Source of the DNA: Leucobacter komagatae
GTDB taxonomy: Bacteria; Actinomycetota; Actinomycetes; Actinomycetales; Microbacteriaceae
Direction: 5' to 3'
Assembly (NCBI RefSeq): GCF_006716085.1
Contig: NZ_VFON01000001.1
Span: 2,170,001 to 2,234,000 of the forward strand
DNA: 64,000 bases
The translations under genes were made by a program, and so were the position numbers. This document shows, one piece after another, positions 50,092-59,612 of this stretch. The notes beneath the pieces are model-generated. The model was not told where the DNA came from and ran no database searches. It saw only the letters and a program-made list of their open reading frames with translations. Each line of letters begins with the position of its first letter. Position 1 is the first letter of the stretch.

Positions 50092-51287
50092 CGCTTCCCC
50101 TCCTCATCATTCGAGTCACTCCCGGCGGCAGACCTGGCCGAGCCGGCACCACCAGCAGACCCCACGGTCTCCCCCTCGTAGTCGGCGTCGACGCCAACGA
50201 CGGACACGGCAGCCGTCGGCGGGATCTCAGGGATCTCGCGCTTCTTCAGGAACGGCAGCACCGCGTTCGCGGGCCAGATTCCCTTCGGGCGGAAGATCAT
50301 CGCGACGACGAGCAGCACGCCGAAGAGCAGGAAGCGCCACTCAGAGAACTCGCGCAGGAACTCGGGTGCCAGCGACACGAAGAGCGCGCCGATGATCACG
50401 CCCGGCGTTGAGCCCATGCCGCCGAGCACGACGGCCATCAGCACGAGCGCCGAGTACAGGAACTCGAAGCTGTTCGGGGAGATCGCCGAAAGGTGGCTCG
50501 CCATGAGCGTGCCGGCGAATCCGCCCCAGACCGCGCCGATGATGTAGGCGGCGAGCTTCGTCGTGTAGCCGTTGATGCCCATTGCCTCGCTGACATCCTC
50601 GTCGTCGCGCACGGACTTCCACGCGCGGCCGAGCTTGCCCCTGCCGAGGCGGGAGACGGCGACGACCGCCAGGCCGATACCGACGAAGAGCACGAAGTAG
50701 TAGAGCAGAATCTTGGAGCTGAAGTGCACGCCGCCGATGTCGAGCCCGTCGGCAAACGACCAGCCAAAGAAACGCCAGGTCGGAATGCCGTGGATGCCCG
50801 AGGGGCCGCCGGTGATCTTCAGGTTGTTCGCTGTGATGCGGATGATCTCACCGAACCCGAGCGTCACGATCGCGAGGTAGTCGGAGCGCAGACGGAGCGT
50901 TGGCCCGCCGATGACGACGCCCGCGATGATGCAGGCAAGCACGACGAACGGGATCGTCTCGAGCATCGACAGGCCGAACTGGGTTGTCAGCACGCCGCTC
51001 GTATATGCGCCAACGGCCATGAACGCGATGTAGCCGAGGTCGAGCAAGCCGGCGTAGCCGACGACGACGTTCAGGCCCATCGCGAGCACGATGTAGATCA
51101 TCGCCGAGGTGAGGATCGAGATGATGTACGGCGTCGCCGTGATGAACGGCAGCACCGCAGCAGCGATGAAGAGCACGAGCCCGACGAGCTTCATGAAGCG
51201 GTCGGGGGCGAGCAAGCCGGAGACGGGCGCCGGCCGCTGCAGGAACGGCTTCGGCGCCTGCAGCCTAGGAGTTGTGGTACGCGACAT
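50088..51287 (-). CDS. livM: LivM-type ABC permease
   Basis: A 399-residue permease with about nine helices. NVVVGYAGLLDLGYIAFMAVGAY and the loop GRAWKSVRDDEDVSEAMGIN are LivM motifs. The C-terminal 45 residues after KREIPEIPP are a Ser/Gly/Ala-rich hydrophilic tail. It lies six bases after the livH stop. Confidence 0.9.
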   Translation of the reverse strand: MSRTTTPRLQAPKPFLQRPAPVSGLLAPDRFMKLVGLVLFIAAAVLPFITATPYIISILTSAMIYIVLAMGLNVVVGYAGLLDLGYIAFMAVGAYTSGVLTTQFGLSMLETIPFVVLACIIAGVVIGGPTLRLRSDYLAIVTLGFGEIIRITANNLKITGGPSGIHGIPTWRFFGWSFADGLDIGGVHFSSKILLYYFVLFVGIGLAVVAVSRLGRGKLGRAWKSVRDDEDVSEAMGINGYTTKLAAYIIGAVWGGFAGTLMASHLSAISPNSFEFLYSALVLMAVVLGGMGSTPGVIIGALFVSLAPEFLREFSEWRFLLFGVLLVVAMIFRPKGIWPANAVLPFLKKREIPEIPPTAAVSVVGVDADYEGETVGSAGGAGSARSAAGSDSNDEEGKR

Positions 51288-51293
51288 TGTCGA

Positions 51294-52187
51294 TCACACC
51301 CTCTCTACAACGCGCTCGCCGAGCAGGCCGGTGGGTCGGAATACCAGGAACAGAATAAGGAAGCCGAAGGCGAACACGTCTCGCCACTGGCCGCCGAACC
51401 AGGAGGTGCCGAACGACTCGAGGAGGCCGAGCACGATACCGCCGAGCATGGCCCCGTAGAGGTTGCCGATGCCGCCAATCACGGCCGCCGTGAAGGCTTT
51501 CAGCCCGATCACGAAGCCCATGAGGAAGTCGATGGTGCCGTAGTACGCCGCGGCCATGACGCCGGCGGCGCCCGCGAGCGCCGACCCGATGAAGAACGTG
51601 CGCGAGATGACCCGGTTCACGTTCACGCCCATGAGCAGCGACGCCTTCTGGTCGAGGGCAATCGCGCGCATCGCGCGGCCCTCGCGCGAGTGCATGACGT
51701 AGCGCTGCAGCCCGAACATGAGGAGGGCGGCGACGACCATGAGCACGATCTGCGGCATCGTGATGCGCGCGCCGAGGATCATGACGGGCTCGCCCTGCAG
51801 GCGAATCGGGAAAACGAGGGGGCTCGCGCCGAAGATCTGGCGAACCGCGTACTCAAGCGTGAAGGAGACGCCGACCGCGGTGATGAGCGCCGCGAGACGC
51901 GGGCTCGTGCGAAGTGGGCGGTACGCGATGCGCTCAATCGCGACGCCGATGCCGCCGGTGAGGAGCATCGTGATGAGCAGCACGAGGAGCAGGATCGGGA
52001 TCGAGCCAAGACCGAAGAGACCGGTGAAGCCGCCGAGCACGACGAAGGCCAGGAATGAGCCGAGCATGTACAGATCGCCGTGTGCAAAGTTCAGCAGCTT
52101 GATGATGCCGTACACCATGCTGTAGCCCAGGGCGACGAGAGCATAGAACGAGCCTACGAAGAGCCCGTTCCAAATGAGTTGGAACAC
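51294..52187 (-). CDS. livH: LivH-type ABC permease
   Basis: A 297-residue permease with eight or so helices. The N-terminal GSFYALVALGYSMVYGIIKLLNFAHG (in part ALGYSMVYGIIKLLNFAHG) and the loop MRAIALDQKASLLMGVNVNR are typical of LivH. It forms the channel with LivM. It lies 84 bases downstream of the binding-protein gene. Confidence 0.9.
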   Translation of the reverse strand: MFQLIWNGLFVGSFYALVALGYSMVYGIIKLLNFAHGDLYMLGSFLAFVVLGGFTGLFGLGSIPILLLVLLITMLLTGGIGVAIERIAYRPLRTSPRLAALITAVGVSFTLEYAVRQIFGASPLVFPIRLQGEPVMILGARITMPQIVLMVVAALLMFGLQRYVMHSREGRAMRAIALDQKASLLMGVNVNRVISRTFFIGSALAGAAGVMAAAYYGTIDFLMGFVIGLKAFTAAVIGGIGNLYGAMLGGIVLGLLESFGTSWFGGQWRDVFAFGFLILFLVFRPTGLLGERVVERV

Positions 52188-52271
52188 AGGAGAACCTCTC
52201 TGCGACGTTGAGGAGGGGTTGAGATGGAGACGGCGACCGGCCGTCGCTCGCGGCGGCCGGTCGCCAGGAAC

Positions 52272-53438
52272 CTAGGAGAGGTCGTCGGACAGGACGAACG
52301 CGCCCTTCTCGCCCGTCGGGGAGACAATGACGAAGCCGCCGCCCTCACGCGAGCCGTCCTCCGCGAACGTGAGGTCGCCCGACAGCAGCGGGAACGCCTT
52401 CAGCCCGAGCAGCGCCTTGTCGACCGCTTCCGCGTCGGTGCTGCCGGCGTCGTCCATCGCCTGCGCGATCGCCTTCACGGCCTCGTAGGTCTGCATCGAG
52501 TACGGGCCGGGGTCAGCCTTCGCGAGCTCCGTGTACGCTGCCACCCAGGCGTCGCCGCCCTCAAGCATGTCGGGGGTGCGGGTGAACGTGCCGAACACGT
52601 TCTCGATCGCGGGGCCAGCGATCGCAGCGAGCTGCGCGTCGACCGAGCCGTCGCCGACGAGGATCGTGCCGTCGTAGCCGGCAGCGCGAAGCTGATCGAT
52701 GAGCAGGCCACCGGCCTGGTAGTACCCGGTCCAGTAGATGAAGTCGGGGTTCGCGCCAATGACGCTGTTGGTGTTCGCGCCGAAGTCCTTCTCGTCGGGG
52801 TTGACCGACTCCCGCTTCACAATGTTCAGGCTGCCCGCCTGCTCTTCGAACGCGTTCGCGAGGTCGACCGAGTAATCGGTGTTGTCATCGATAAGCACGA
52901 CGGACTTCGCGCCGAGCTTCTCGGCGTACGCGACGGCAGCCTTGCCCTGCTGGGTGCCGGTGCCGTTGATGAGGAACGCGCCCTGGCCGACGAGCTTCGT
53001 CGAGTTTGCGGCGGGGATCACCATCGAAATGCCCGCCTCCTTGAAGACGGGAAGGGTCGGGAGCGTCGCGCCGGAGCAGTAGCCGCCGACCGACCCTTCG
53101 ACGCCCGCGCTGACGAGCTTGTTCGCTGCCGCGACCGCCGCGGTCGCATCGCAGCCGTCATCCTCGGTCACGAGCTCGAGCTCACGGCCGTCGACGCCGC
53201 CGTCGGCGTTGATCTCGTCGATGGCGAGCTGGGCGCCGTACTTCATGTAGTCACCGAAGGCTGCTTCAGAGCCCGAGAAGGGCGCGAGCATGCCGAGCTT
53301 GATCGGGCCGTCGCTCGATCCACCGCTGTCGCCGCCCGCGAGGCCGCCGGAGCAGCCCGTCAGCACCAGAGCAGCCGATGCGGCGATCGCGCCGAGGGTC
53401 ACCAGGCGCCGCCCGCGTGAGTGTGAACGTGAAATCAT
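52272..53438 (-). CDS. Branched-chain amino acid-type binding lipoprotein
   Basis: A 388-residue LivJ/LivK-family binding protein. The Arg-rich signal ends in lipobox LTGC (near residue 30). The mature domain starts IKLGMLAPFSGSEAAFGDYM, and QLAIDEINADGGVDGRELELV is the classic type 1 fold motif. I chose the ATG at 53438 because AAGGA lies upstream at good spacing; an in-frame ATG nine codons earlier is weaker. It heads the liv operon. The 215-base spacer upstream (53439-53653) holds no gene and should contain the promoter. Confidence 0.88.
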   Translation of the reverse strand: MISRSHSRGRRLVTLGAIAASAALVLTGCSGGLAGGDSGGSSDGPIKLGMLAPFSGSEAAFGDYMKYGAQLAIDEINADGGVDGRELELVTEDDGCDATAAVAAANKLVSAGVEGSVGGYCSGATLPTLPVFKEAGISMVIPAANSTKLVGQGAFLINGTGTQQGKAAVAYAEKLGAKSVVLIDDNTDYSVDLANAFEEQAGSLNIVKRESVNPDEKDFGANTNSVIGANPDFIYWTGYYQAGGLLIDQLRAAGYDGTILVGDGSVDAQLAAIAGPAIENVFGTFTRTPDMLEGGDAWVAAYTELAKADPGPYSMQTYEAVKAIAQAMDDAGSTDAEAVDKALLGLKAFPLLSGDLTFAEDGSREGGGFVIVSPTGEKGAFVLSDDLS

Positions 53439-53653
53439 TGACGATTCCTTCCAATCATTCATCATTGAATATTGAGCGGGAAGTGCGTTTCGCGCCGCGC
53501 AGCCTACGTTGGCTATGAGCGCGGCACCGGCAGGTACCCGTCAGTGCAATGTTACTGATTCAGAAGGAGAGCGCAAACAAAACAGGTCACAATTCCGACA
53601 CGGTCCTGCCTGGGCAGCACAACCGGGTGAGGCAACCAGTCGGGTTTCCCTCG

Positions 53654-55696
53654 TTATTCCGCCACCCGAAGAGCCGCCGGAAGCGTGCCGATCAGCAGCT
53701 CACCCGTGACCGGCGCGGGCTGGCCCGCGTGCAGCTCGACCTGCTCACCGGCCTCGTTCATCATGAACACACCGTTCGTCGAGTTGAGGTCCTCAATGGT
53801 CCACCCATCGCCCTCCCGCCGGAGCCGCGCGTGCGACTTCGACAGGGTGCGCGTCGGGTCTTGCACGACCAGCACCTCACTACCGTCAATCGCGACAGGC
53901 TTGCGCCCGAGCACGATGTCGTCGCCCTGCAGCTCGTGAAGCTGCCCACCGGGCAGCTCCAGCACCCACCGCGCCGCCCGAGTCACCACAACGGTGCTAT
54001 CGAGGTCGTCGTCGGTGAGCCCCAGGAGCTCCGCAGCGCTCGGCGGCGCGACAGGCCTCGCGACCGGGGCCGGCGCGAAATCGGCGGGCGCGGGAGCAGC
54101 GGGAGCAGCGGGAGCAGCGGGAGCAGCGGGAGCAGCGGGAGCAGCGGGAGCAGCGGGAGCAGCGGGAGTAGCGGGAGTAGCGGGAGCAGGATCAGCCTCG
54201 ACCACGACCGGGGCAGGGTCGACAGGCGCGGAATCGACGGCCACCGGAGCAGAATCGAGAGCTACCGGAGTGGGGTCCACAACCACCGGTTCAGGATCCG
54301 CGACCACCGGTGCAGAGACAACAGACTCAGGGGCAACAGGCTCAGAGACAACAGACTCAGGGGCAACAGGCTCAGAGGCCAGCGCCTCAGCAGGGGCAGC
54401 AGGGGCAGCAGGAGCAGCAGGAGCAGGAGCAGCAGGAGCGACTGGCTGTGCGGGAGCAAAGGGTAGCCCCGCCGGATCAAGATCGAGGCTCTCGTCCGTG
54501 AGCGTCGAAGGCGCGGCCTCGTCTGACGCCGCGTCAGGCGCGAGGTGTTCGTCCCAGAAATCTGGGAGCGGAACCGCGGGGGCCGCTACGGGCTCCTCCA
54601 CCACGGCCACGGAAGCTGCGGCCTCAGCCTGCGAGGGCTCGGGCAACACAACCGGGGTCACGGGTTCACCGACGGTGGCGGGCTCCGCCGAAGCCTCGGG
54701 TGCGGTCGGGGCGGCAGCGGGCACGGCCGGCACAGCCGGCGCCGCGGGCACAGCCGGCACCGCGGGTACGGCAGGCGCAGCCGGAGCTGGCTCCGGCCAC
54801 GAGAACGGCCTGAGATCCTGCCCCGCGCCGAAGCCGGGGTCGCGGGCTGGCAGCTCCTCGCCCGCGAGGCGGAGGAAGTTCCCCTCCGTCGTCTTCCCGA
54901 GCCCCCACGGGTTCGCCTCGTACACGGGCTCGCCCCCGACGGCGCTCTGGTCCCCGGCGCCCGGTGCGGCGGGCTGCGCGGGCGGGGCAACGGGAGGTAC
55001 GACGGGTGCGTGCGTCGACCGCGACAGCCGCGGCGGGGCGGCGGGCAGCCCGCCGGGAGCCGTAACTGCGGGAGCCACGGGGGCAACCGGGACGGCGGAA
55101 GCAACCGGGGCAACGCCAGCGGACTGAGCGGCCGCCGCGGACGCCTCCGGGGCAGCGAACGTGCGAGGCACGGGCGGCATCGTGAACTGCCCCTGCGTCG
55201 GAGTCGGTGCGGGCGCGCCCTCCGGCCGCAGCAGCGGGTACACCTGGCCATCGGGCCCGTACTCGACGAGCCCTGCGCCGGCCGCGTAGCGGCCCGGGCG
55301 CTGCCCCGCGGCGTAGCCGCGATCCTGAATGCGCGTCCCGAGGAGCGTCGCCCAGAGCGGCGCGATAACCGCGCCGAGCACCGTCATCCCGGCGCCCTCA
55401 CCCTGCTCGGTGTTGATCCGATGGATCGCGATGATCGATGCGACGTAGGCGATGAGACTCAGGCCGGGCACGAGCATGAACACGGCGAGCCAACCGGGCA
55501 GCCCCCCGCGCTCGATGAGGCGCCACTGGTTCCACACCGGGATCCAGCCGTGAGCCGCGGGCAGCCCGATCAGTGGGAAGAGGCGAGCGAGCGACCACAG
55601 GTACCAGACATAGACCCCGATACCGACAATCGACCAGACACCAATAATGGCGATGATCGCCCCGCCGAACCCTGGGATCCCCGCATCGTTGGCCAT
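53654..55696 (-). CDS. Membrane protein with Pro/Ala repeats and FHA domain
   Basis: A 680-residue protein in three parts. Residues 1-125 carry four hydrophobic helices (IIAIIGVWSIVGIGVYVWYL first), like DUF5684-type membrane domains. Residues 150-575 are low-complexity Pro/Ala/Val, with eight Ala-Ala-Pro units and two 10-residue EPVAPESVVS units. Residues about 580-680 are an FHA domain (IVLGRKP, TLSKSHARLRREGDGWTIEDLNSTNG, given in part as SKSHARLRR and EDLNSTNGVF), which binds phosphothreonine. The nearby PP2C phosphatase suggests a Ser/Thr phosphorylation circuit; the kinase is not in the window. Confidence 0.82.
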   Translation of the reverse strand: MANDAGIPGFGGAIIAIIGVWSIVGIGVYVWYLWSLARLFPLIGLPAAHGWIPVWNQWRLIERGGLPGWLAVFMLVPGLSLIAYVASIIAIHRINTEQGEGAGMTVLGAVIAPLWATLLGTRIQDRGYAAGQRPGRYAAGAGLVEYGPDGQVYPLLRPEGAPAPTPTQGQFTMPPVPRTFAAPEASAAAAQSAGVAPVASAVPVAPVAPAVTAPGGLPAAPPRLSRSTHAPVVPPVAPPAQPAAPGAGDQSAVGGEPVYEANPWGLGKTTEGNFLRLAGEELPARDPGFGAGQDLRPFSWPEPAPAAPAVPAVPAVPAAPAVPAVPAAAPTAPEASAEPATVGEPVTPVVLPEPSQAEAAASVAVVEEPVAAPAVPLPDFWDEHLAPDAASDEAAPSTLTDESLDLDPAGLPFAPAQPVAPAAPAPAAPAAPAAPAEALASEPVAPESVVSEPVAPESVVSAPVVADPEPVVVDPTPVALDSAPVAVDSAPVDPAPVVVEADPAPATPATPAAPAAPAAPAAPAAPAAPAAPAAPAPADFAPAPVARPVAPPSAAELLGLTDDDLDSTVVVTRAARWVLELPGGQLHELQGDDIVLGRKPVAIDGSEVLVVQDPTRTLSKSHARLRREGDGWTIEDLNSTNGVFMMNEAGEQVELHAGQPAPVTGELLIGTLPAALRVAE
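54091..54189 (-). repeat. Eleven 9-bp tandem units in the FHA gene
   Basis: CGGGAGCAG (plus-strand reading) occurs eight times in a row, then CGGGAGTAG twice and CGGGAGCAG once. They encode the Ala-Ala-Pro / Ala-Thr-Pro run of the linker. A second repeat of 30 bases occurs twice at about 54314-54373. Confidence 0.9.
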
Positions 55697-55789
55697 ATGT
55701 TCCTCACCTTACGCAGCAGACGTTTGCTATATCTAAGGTACCGTGGCTTGGCGGGTGCTGTGTACAGGGAGCGCGCGATCCACACGCGT

Positions 55790-56269
55790 TCAGAGCAGCT
55801 GAGTCGCAACCCACCAGACGCCCGCAACCGCGAGGGCCGACACCGCGACCCCGCCCACGAAGGCCGCGATCGCGAAGCGCCGGTTCAGTGCGGCGAGCGA
55901 GGGGAGGTCGGCGCGGTCGGCGAGTGGGATCTCGTAGCCGGTCGGAGCGACCCCGATCGTGCCGGGCGTTGGGGCCAGATCGCCGCCAGCGTCCCGGAGT
56001 TTCTCGGAGCGGCGGCCGTACATGACGGGCAGCCCGGCCCGCACGCCGGCTCTCGGCCGCGCTCCCTCCTCGGCCGGAGAGGGGGCGGCTGGCGCGCGGT
56101 GCCGCGTATCGATCGCGGGCTTAAACATCTGCGCGCGCAGCTCGGGCGAGAGCTCTTCGACGGGCTCAGGCACCGCCGCCCCGGGCTGCGGGCCGGCCAC
56201 GCGCGGTCGCGCGGAGGCGTGGGCCGCTGGCCCGCCCGAGGAGCTTCCCGTGTCTACCGAGTCGCTCAT
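55790..56269 (-). CDS. Small tail-anchored-like membrane protein, unknown function
   Basis: A 159-residue protein with a disordered Pro/Ala/Arg-rich N-terminal part and a single C-terminal membrane helix (FAIAAFVGGVAVSALAVAGV). The middle has PELRAQMFKPAIDTRHRAP, which could be a conserved short motif, and YEIPLADRADLPSLAALNRR before the helix. It overlaps the PP2C stop by four bases (ATGA), so it belongs to the moxR-DUF58-transglutaminase-PP2C operon. I recognise no family. Confidence 0.7.
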   Translation of the reverse strand: MSDSVDTGSSSGGPAAHASARPRVAGPQPGAAVPEPVEELSPELRAQMFKPAIDTRHRAPAAPSPAEEGARPRAGVRAGLPVMYGRRSEKLRDAGGDLAPTPGTIGVAPTGYEIPLADRADLPSLAALNRRFAIAAFVGGVAVSALAVAGVWWVATQLL

Positions 56270-57090
56270 GCTGCTGCCCCGGTCGCCGGCCGCGGAACGG
56301 GCCGCGTCGCGGTGACAGTCTCGTCGCCAGCGGTGTCACCCGCGCCACCCGAGATCGTCGAGTTCACGTGCCACGTTCGATCGCAAGCGAGCGTGTCAAG
56401 CACAATTACGGAGATGTTGTCGCGGCCCCCAGCGTCGTTGGCGCGGTGCACGAGCTCGGCGGCGACGGCATCGGCACGGCCGCCCATCGTGAGCACGGCC
56501 CGAAGCTCCTCGTCTGGGAGCTCCGTGGTGAGCCCGTCTGAGCAGATCAGCATGCGCGTGCCCGTCTCGACCGGGATGAGCCAGGAGTCTGCCGTGGAGT
56601 CTGCCGAGCCGAGCGCCCGGGTAATGATGTTTCGTGGCGGGAGTTGGGCGCCGGCGTCCGTCCGCCTGACCTCTTCGACGAGCGAGTGGTCGACGGTCAC
56701 CTGCCGCAGCTCGGAGCCGCGGTGCAGGTACACGCGCGAGTCGCCGATGTTGAGTACGAGCCAGTGCAGCTCATCTTCGTGCAGCACAAGGATGGCCCCC
56801 GTGAGGGTGCAGCCCGCGCCCCGCTCACGCCCGGCGGCAACCTCCGCGACCGCGACCCGGGCCGCGTTGAGAGTTTCGCCGGCGAGCGCCACGTTCGCCG
56901 GCGCGCCCTCGGGAATGCCCGCCGCGAACGCCGCGAGCGCGGCCTGGCTCGCGAGGTCGCCCGCCTCGTGCCCGCCCATGCCATCGGCAATAAGGAAGCA
57001 GGGGGTGCTCGCGAGCACCGAATCCTCGTTCACCTGCCGCTTCCGCCCCACGTCCGTGAGCGCCGCGAAGTCGAGCTCAAGGCTGTTCAT
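56266..57090 (-). CDS. PP2C-type serine/threonine phosphatase
   Basis: A 274-residue PPM phosphatase with all metal motifs: DVGRKRQVNEDS (13-24), ADGMGGHEAG (35-44), NIGDSRVYLH, LICSDGLT and GGRDNISVIVL. It probably removes phosphate from Thr residues read by the FHA protein at 53654. There is no membrane helix; the last 40 residues are a disordered tail. It overlaps both neighbours by four bases. Confidence 0.9.
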   Translation of the reverse strand: MNSLELDFAALTDVGRKRQVNEDSVLASTPCFLIADGMGGHEAGDLASQAALAAFAAGIPEGAPANVALAGETLNAARVAVAEVAAGRERGAGCTLTGAILVLHEDELHWLVLNIGDSRVYLHRGSELRQVTVDHSLVEEVRRTDAGAQLPPRNIITRALGSADSTADSWLIPVETGTRMLICSDGLTTELPDEELRAVLTMGGRADAVAAELVHRANDAGGRDNISVIVLDTLACDRTWHVNSTISGGAGDTAGDETVTATRPVPRPATGAAA

Positions 57091-59612
57091 TGGCGACTTC
57101 TTTCGGTAGGGGTGTGGGATGAGGTTCGTCGGGGTCTCGGGATCGCTGCCGCGAAGGAGCCGAGCCCGAAGCGCGAGCGCAGCCTCCCCCAGAACCCTAT
57201 CCGGGCCCTGTCTGCTCGCACATGCTCGGTGACCGTTGCCCAGAGCTGGTCGGCAGTCTCTTCAGAGATCCCTTCGCGAGCGTACACGGCCCTGTCGACC
57301 GTCGCGGCGATCCACTCCCCGTCTGGCACCGAGATAGCTGCGGAGGCAAGCGCCTCGATCGTACCGTGTCGGCTCTCGCCCCGCACGGGTGCGGCCGCCC
57401 GGCCTCTCGAGTCGGTGTGGTGGTCGAGGAGTTCGTGCCAGGCCCCGAGGGCCCGCGCCTCAGGCCGACGCTGCGACCTGCGCGAGCGCCTGCGCACGGC
57501 CTTCAGCAGTGGAATGAACAGCACCGCGAGCGCAACGAGCGCGAGGGCGAGGGCAGCGAGACCTATGGCGCGTACGAGCGGCCAGAGCGACACGTCCTGG
57601 GTCTTCTCAGGCTCGTCGTCGGCGCTACCGTCGTCATTCGCCGACCCGACGGGCGGGTCGCTCTCGCTCGCGTCGCGCTCCTCGGGGGTCGTCGGGAACT
57701 CGGGGAGCTGCTCGCCCTTCTGCAGCAGCAGCGGCGGTACCGCGATCTGCGGTGACGCGTCAATCGGCGCCCACACGTCGTCGGCGCCCCTCACTTCGAC
57801 CCACGCGGCAACGTGCTTGCCCTCGCAGACGTCGGCGCAGGTTGGGGTGCCCGGCACGGGGTTGCCCGCGAGCCGCACCCCGACGACGACCCGGGAGTCG
57901 AAACCGAGCGCCCGCGCGACGAGGGCGGCGGCCGTCGCAAACTGCTCGTCGTCGCCGATCGCGGCAACGAGGTCGGCATCGCCCGCGCGCTCACCGGCGC
58001 CCTCCTGCTGCTCGATCAGCTGGGTGAAGAGCTGCTCAATGCGCGCCGCCGAGTGCCCGCCCGGGCTCGAGACGAAACCGGCGGGCGCGTCTGGCCCGAG
58101 TTCGGTCAGCCAGGCGCCCTCGCCGGGACCGTCGGTCAGGGAGTGGCTGAGGTATCCGCGGGCGCGGAGCCTGTCGATGGCGTCGGTGAGCCCGGCCCCC
58201 GTCGGCGAAACCGACTGCAGCTCGAGCCAGCGGAAGAGCTGCGGCAGCGTCTCACGGTCGACGAGCGGTTGCGCGCTCGCGGGTTTCTCGCCGACGCGCG
58301 CGTCGGGGGCGGCCGAGACGAGCGCGGTCACCTCGTCGCCCTCGGCGAGGCCTGCCCCGTCTGGCACAGCGACGGCGCCTCCAGTGTCGCGGTTGACGTA
58401 GAAGCTATCGGCGAGCTGTGCCGCCCGGGCGCCCCCGAACGTTGGCGGCTCCGCAAGCGGGCTCGCAAGCGGCACCCAGACGCCCGAGTAGCCAGGCCCA
58501 ACACTCACGTGCAGCTCCGTTGGCTTCGCGACGGTGACGCCGCTCGGGAACCGGGTGAAGCGCCCCGAATTCGCGGGGTCGCCGACGAAGAAGTCGACGC
58601 CGTCGTACCCGTCGAGCACCGCGAGGCGTAGCCGGCTTGGCGTCGGCCCGTCTGTGCTGACGCTGAACAGCTCCGCCGACAGCGTGTCGTCACGCTTGAG
58701 CACGCGAAACTCGGCGAGCGGGCTCACCTGGTCACGCACGACGACCTCGGGGTCGATGCTGTCGCGCGGCACGGCGCGCGTATCGCCGGCGAACGCGGGG
58801 GCGGCCAGCACCGCGGCGGTGGTCGCGACACCGACAACGAGGATCCCGGCTGCGCCGCGGGCGAGACTGTTCCTTCGCACGGCGCCCCGGCCGGGCGATC
58901 CCGCCGTGTCGTCTGGTCGCCTGCCGCGCTTCAGCGCCGCACGCCGCTCTCGGCCCGCGGCCCAGCTCAGCCAGACGGCGACGATGCCGAGGGCCGCGAT
59001 CCAAATCCCGAGTTCGCGCGGCGCCGGCACCGTGAGCGGGCCGAGCGCGAGGGGGGCGCTCACGGCGGAAGAGCCAAAGGTCGTGCCAAACACCGCAGGG
59101 GCCATGAGCGGCAGCGCGGCGATGACGGGCAGCTTCCCGCGCGCCCCAGCGAGCGCCGTCGAGACGGCAACGGCCGCAAACACGAGCACGAAGAAGGGCA
59201 CGAGCACCGTCTGATAGGTGCCGACGGGGAGCGTCAGTGTAAGGAGCTGCTTCCAGCCGAGCGCGATAGCCGCGAGGGCGTCGCCGAGGCCGCGCAGCAG
59301 CCCCCACCCGCCCGCAGCGGAGTCTGAGCTGAGCGCCTGCGGGGTTGCGACGGGCACAAGCAATATCACGAGCGCGGCGATCAGCGCGGCGACCGTGAGC
59401 GCGCCCCAGCGCCACCGGTTTCCCGCAACGACGATCGCGTAGGCGCTGGCTGCGGCGACACCCGCGACGGGCCAGAGGCGCGGGGTCTCGTAGATCGGCC
59501 AGGCCGCGGCGACCGAGATGAGCGCGATAGCGAGAGCGAGCACGCCCGCGCTCACCGCCCCCGCGGAGCGCGCCCGGCGCCTGCGGGCGGGAGCGCCGGC
59601 CTGCGCCGTCAC
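57087..59612 (-). CDS. Transglutaminase-like membrane protein lacking the usual Cys
   Basis: An 841-residue TgpA-like protein. Six or seven helices fill residues 20-260, a large extracytoplasmic part follows, and one helix (LWPLVRAIGLAALALALVAL) lies near residue 660 before a cytoplasmic tail. The transglutaminase core is seen as GDDEQFATAAALVARALG, then HVAAWVEV (His) and WAPIDASP (Asp). The usual form of the first motif is GxCEQFA; here the Cys position holds Asp, so thiol catalysis looks impossible unless Cys in CADVCEGKH serves. The start is a GTG at 59612 overlapping the DUF58 stop. Confidence 0.85.
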   Translation of the reverse strand: MTAQAGAPARRRRARSAGAVSAGVLALAIALISVAAAWPIYETPRLWPVAGVAAASAYAIVVAGNRWRWGALTVAALIAALVILLVPVATPQALSSDSAAGGWGLLRGLGDALAAIALGWKQLLTLTLPVGTYQTVLVPFFVLVFAAVAVSTALAGARGKLPVIAALPLMAPAVFGTTFGSSAVSAPLALGPLTVPAPRELGIWIAALGIVAVWLSWAAGRERRAALKRGRRPDDTAGSPGRGAVRRNSLARGAAGILVVGVATTAAVLAAPAFAGDTRAVPRDSIDPEVVVRDQVSPLAEFRVLKRDDTLSAELFSVSTDGPTPSRLRLAVLDGYDGVDFFVGDPANSGRFTRFPSGVTVAKPTELHVSVGPGYSGVWVPLASPLAEPPTFGGARAAQLADSFYVNRDTGGAVAVPDGAGLAEGDEVTALVSAAPDARVGEKPASAQPLVDRETLPQLFRWLELQSVSPTGAGLTDAIDRLRARGYLSHSLTDGPGEGAWLTELGPDAPAGFVSSPGGHSAARIEQLFTQLIEQQEGAGERAGDADLVAAIGDDEQFATAAALVARALGFDSRVVVGVRLAGNPVPGTPTCADVCEGKHVAAWVEVRGADDVWAPIDASPQIAVPPLLLQKGEQLPEFPTTPEERDASESDPPVGSANDDGSADDEPEKTQDVSLWPLVRAIGLAALALALVALAVLFIPLLKAVRRRSRRSQRRPEARALGAWHELLDHHTDSRGRAAAPVRGESRHGTIEALASAAISVPDGEWIAATVDRAVYAREGISEETADQLWATVTEHVRADRARIGFWGRLRSRFGLGSFAAAIPRPRRTSSHTPTERSRQ

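Noticed and set aside
50493..52058. Plus-strand open frame opposite livM and livH
   Set aside because: Highly charged, without motifs, and antisense to two clear permeases.
54545..57109. 854-codon plus-strand open frame
   Set aside because: It crosses three minus-strand genes and consists of Arg/Gly/Ser-rich sequence without conserved motifs.
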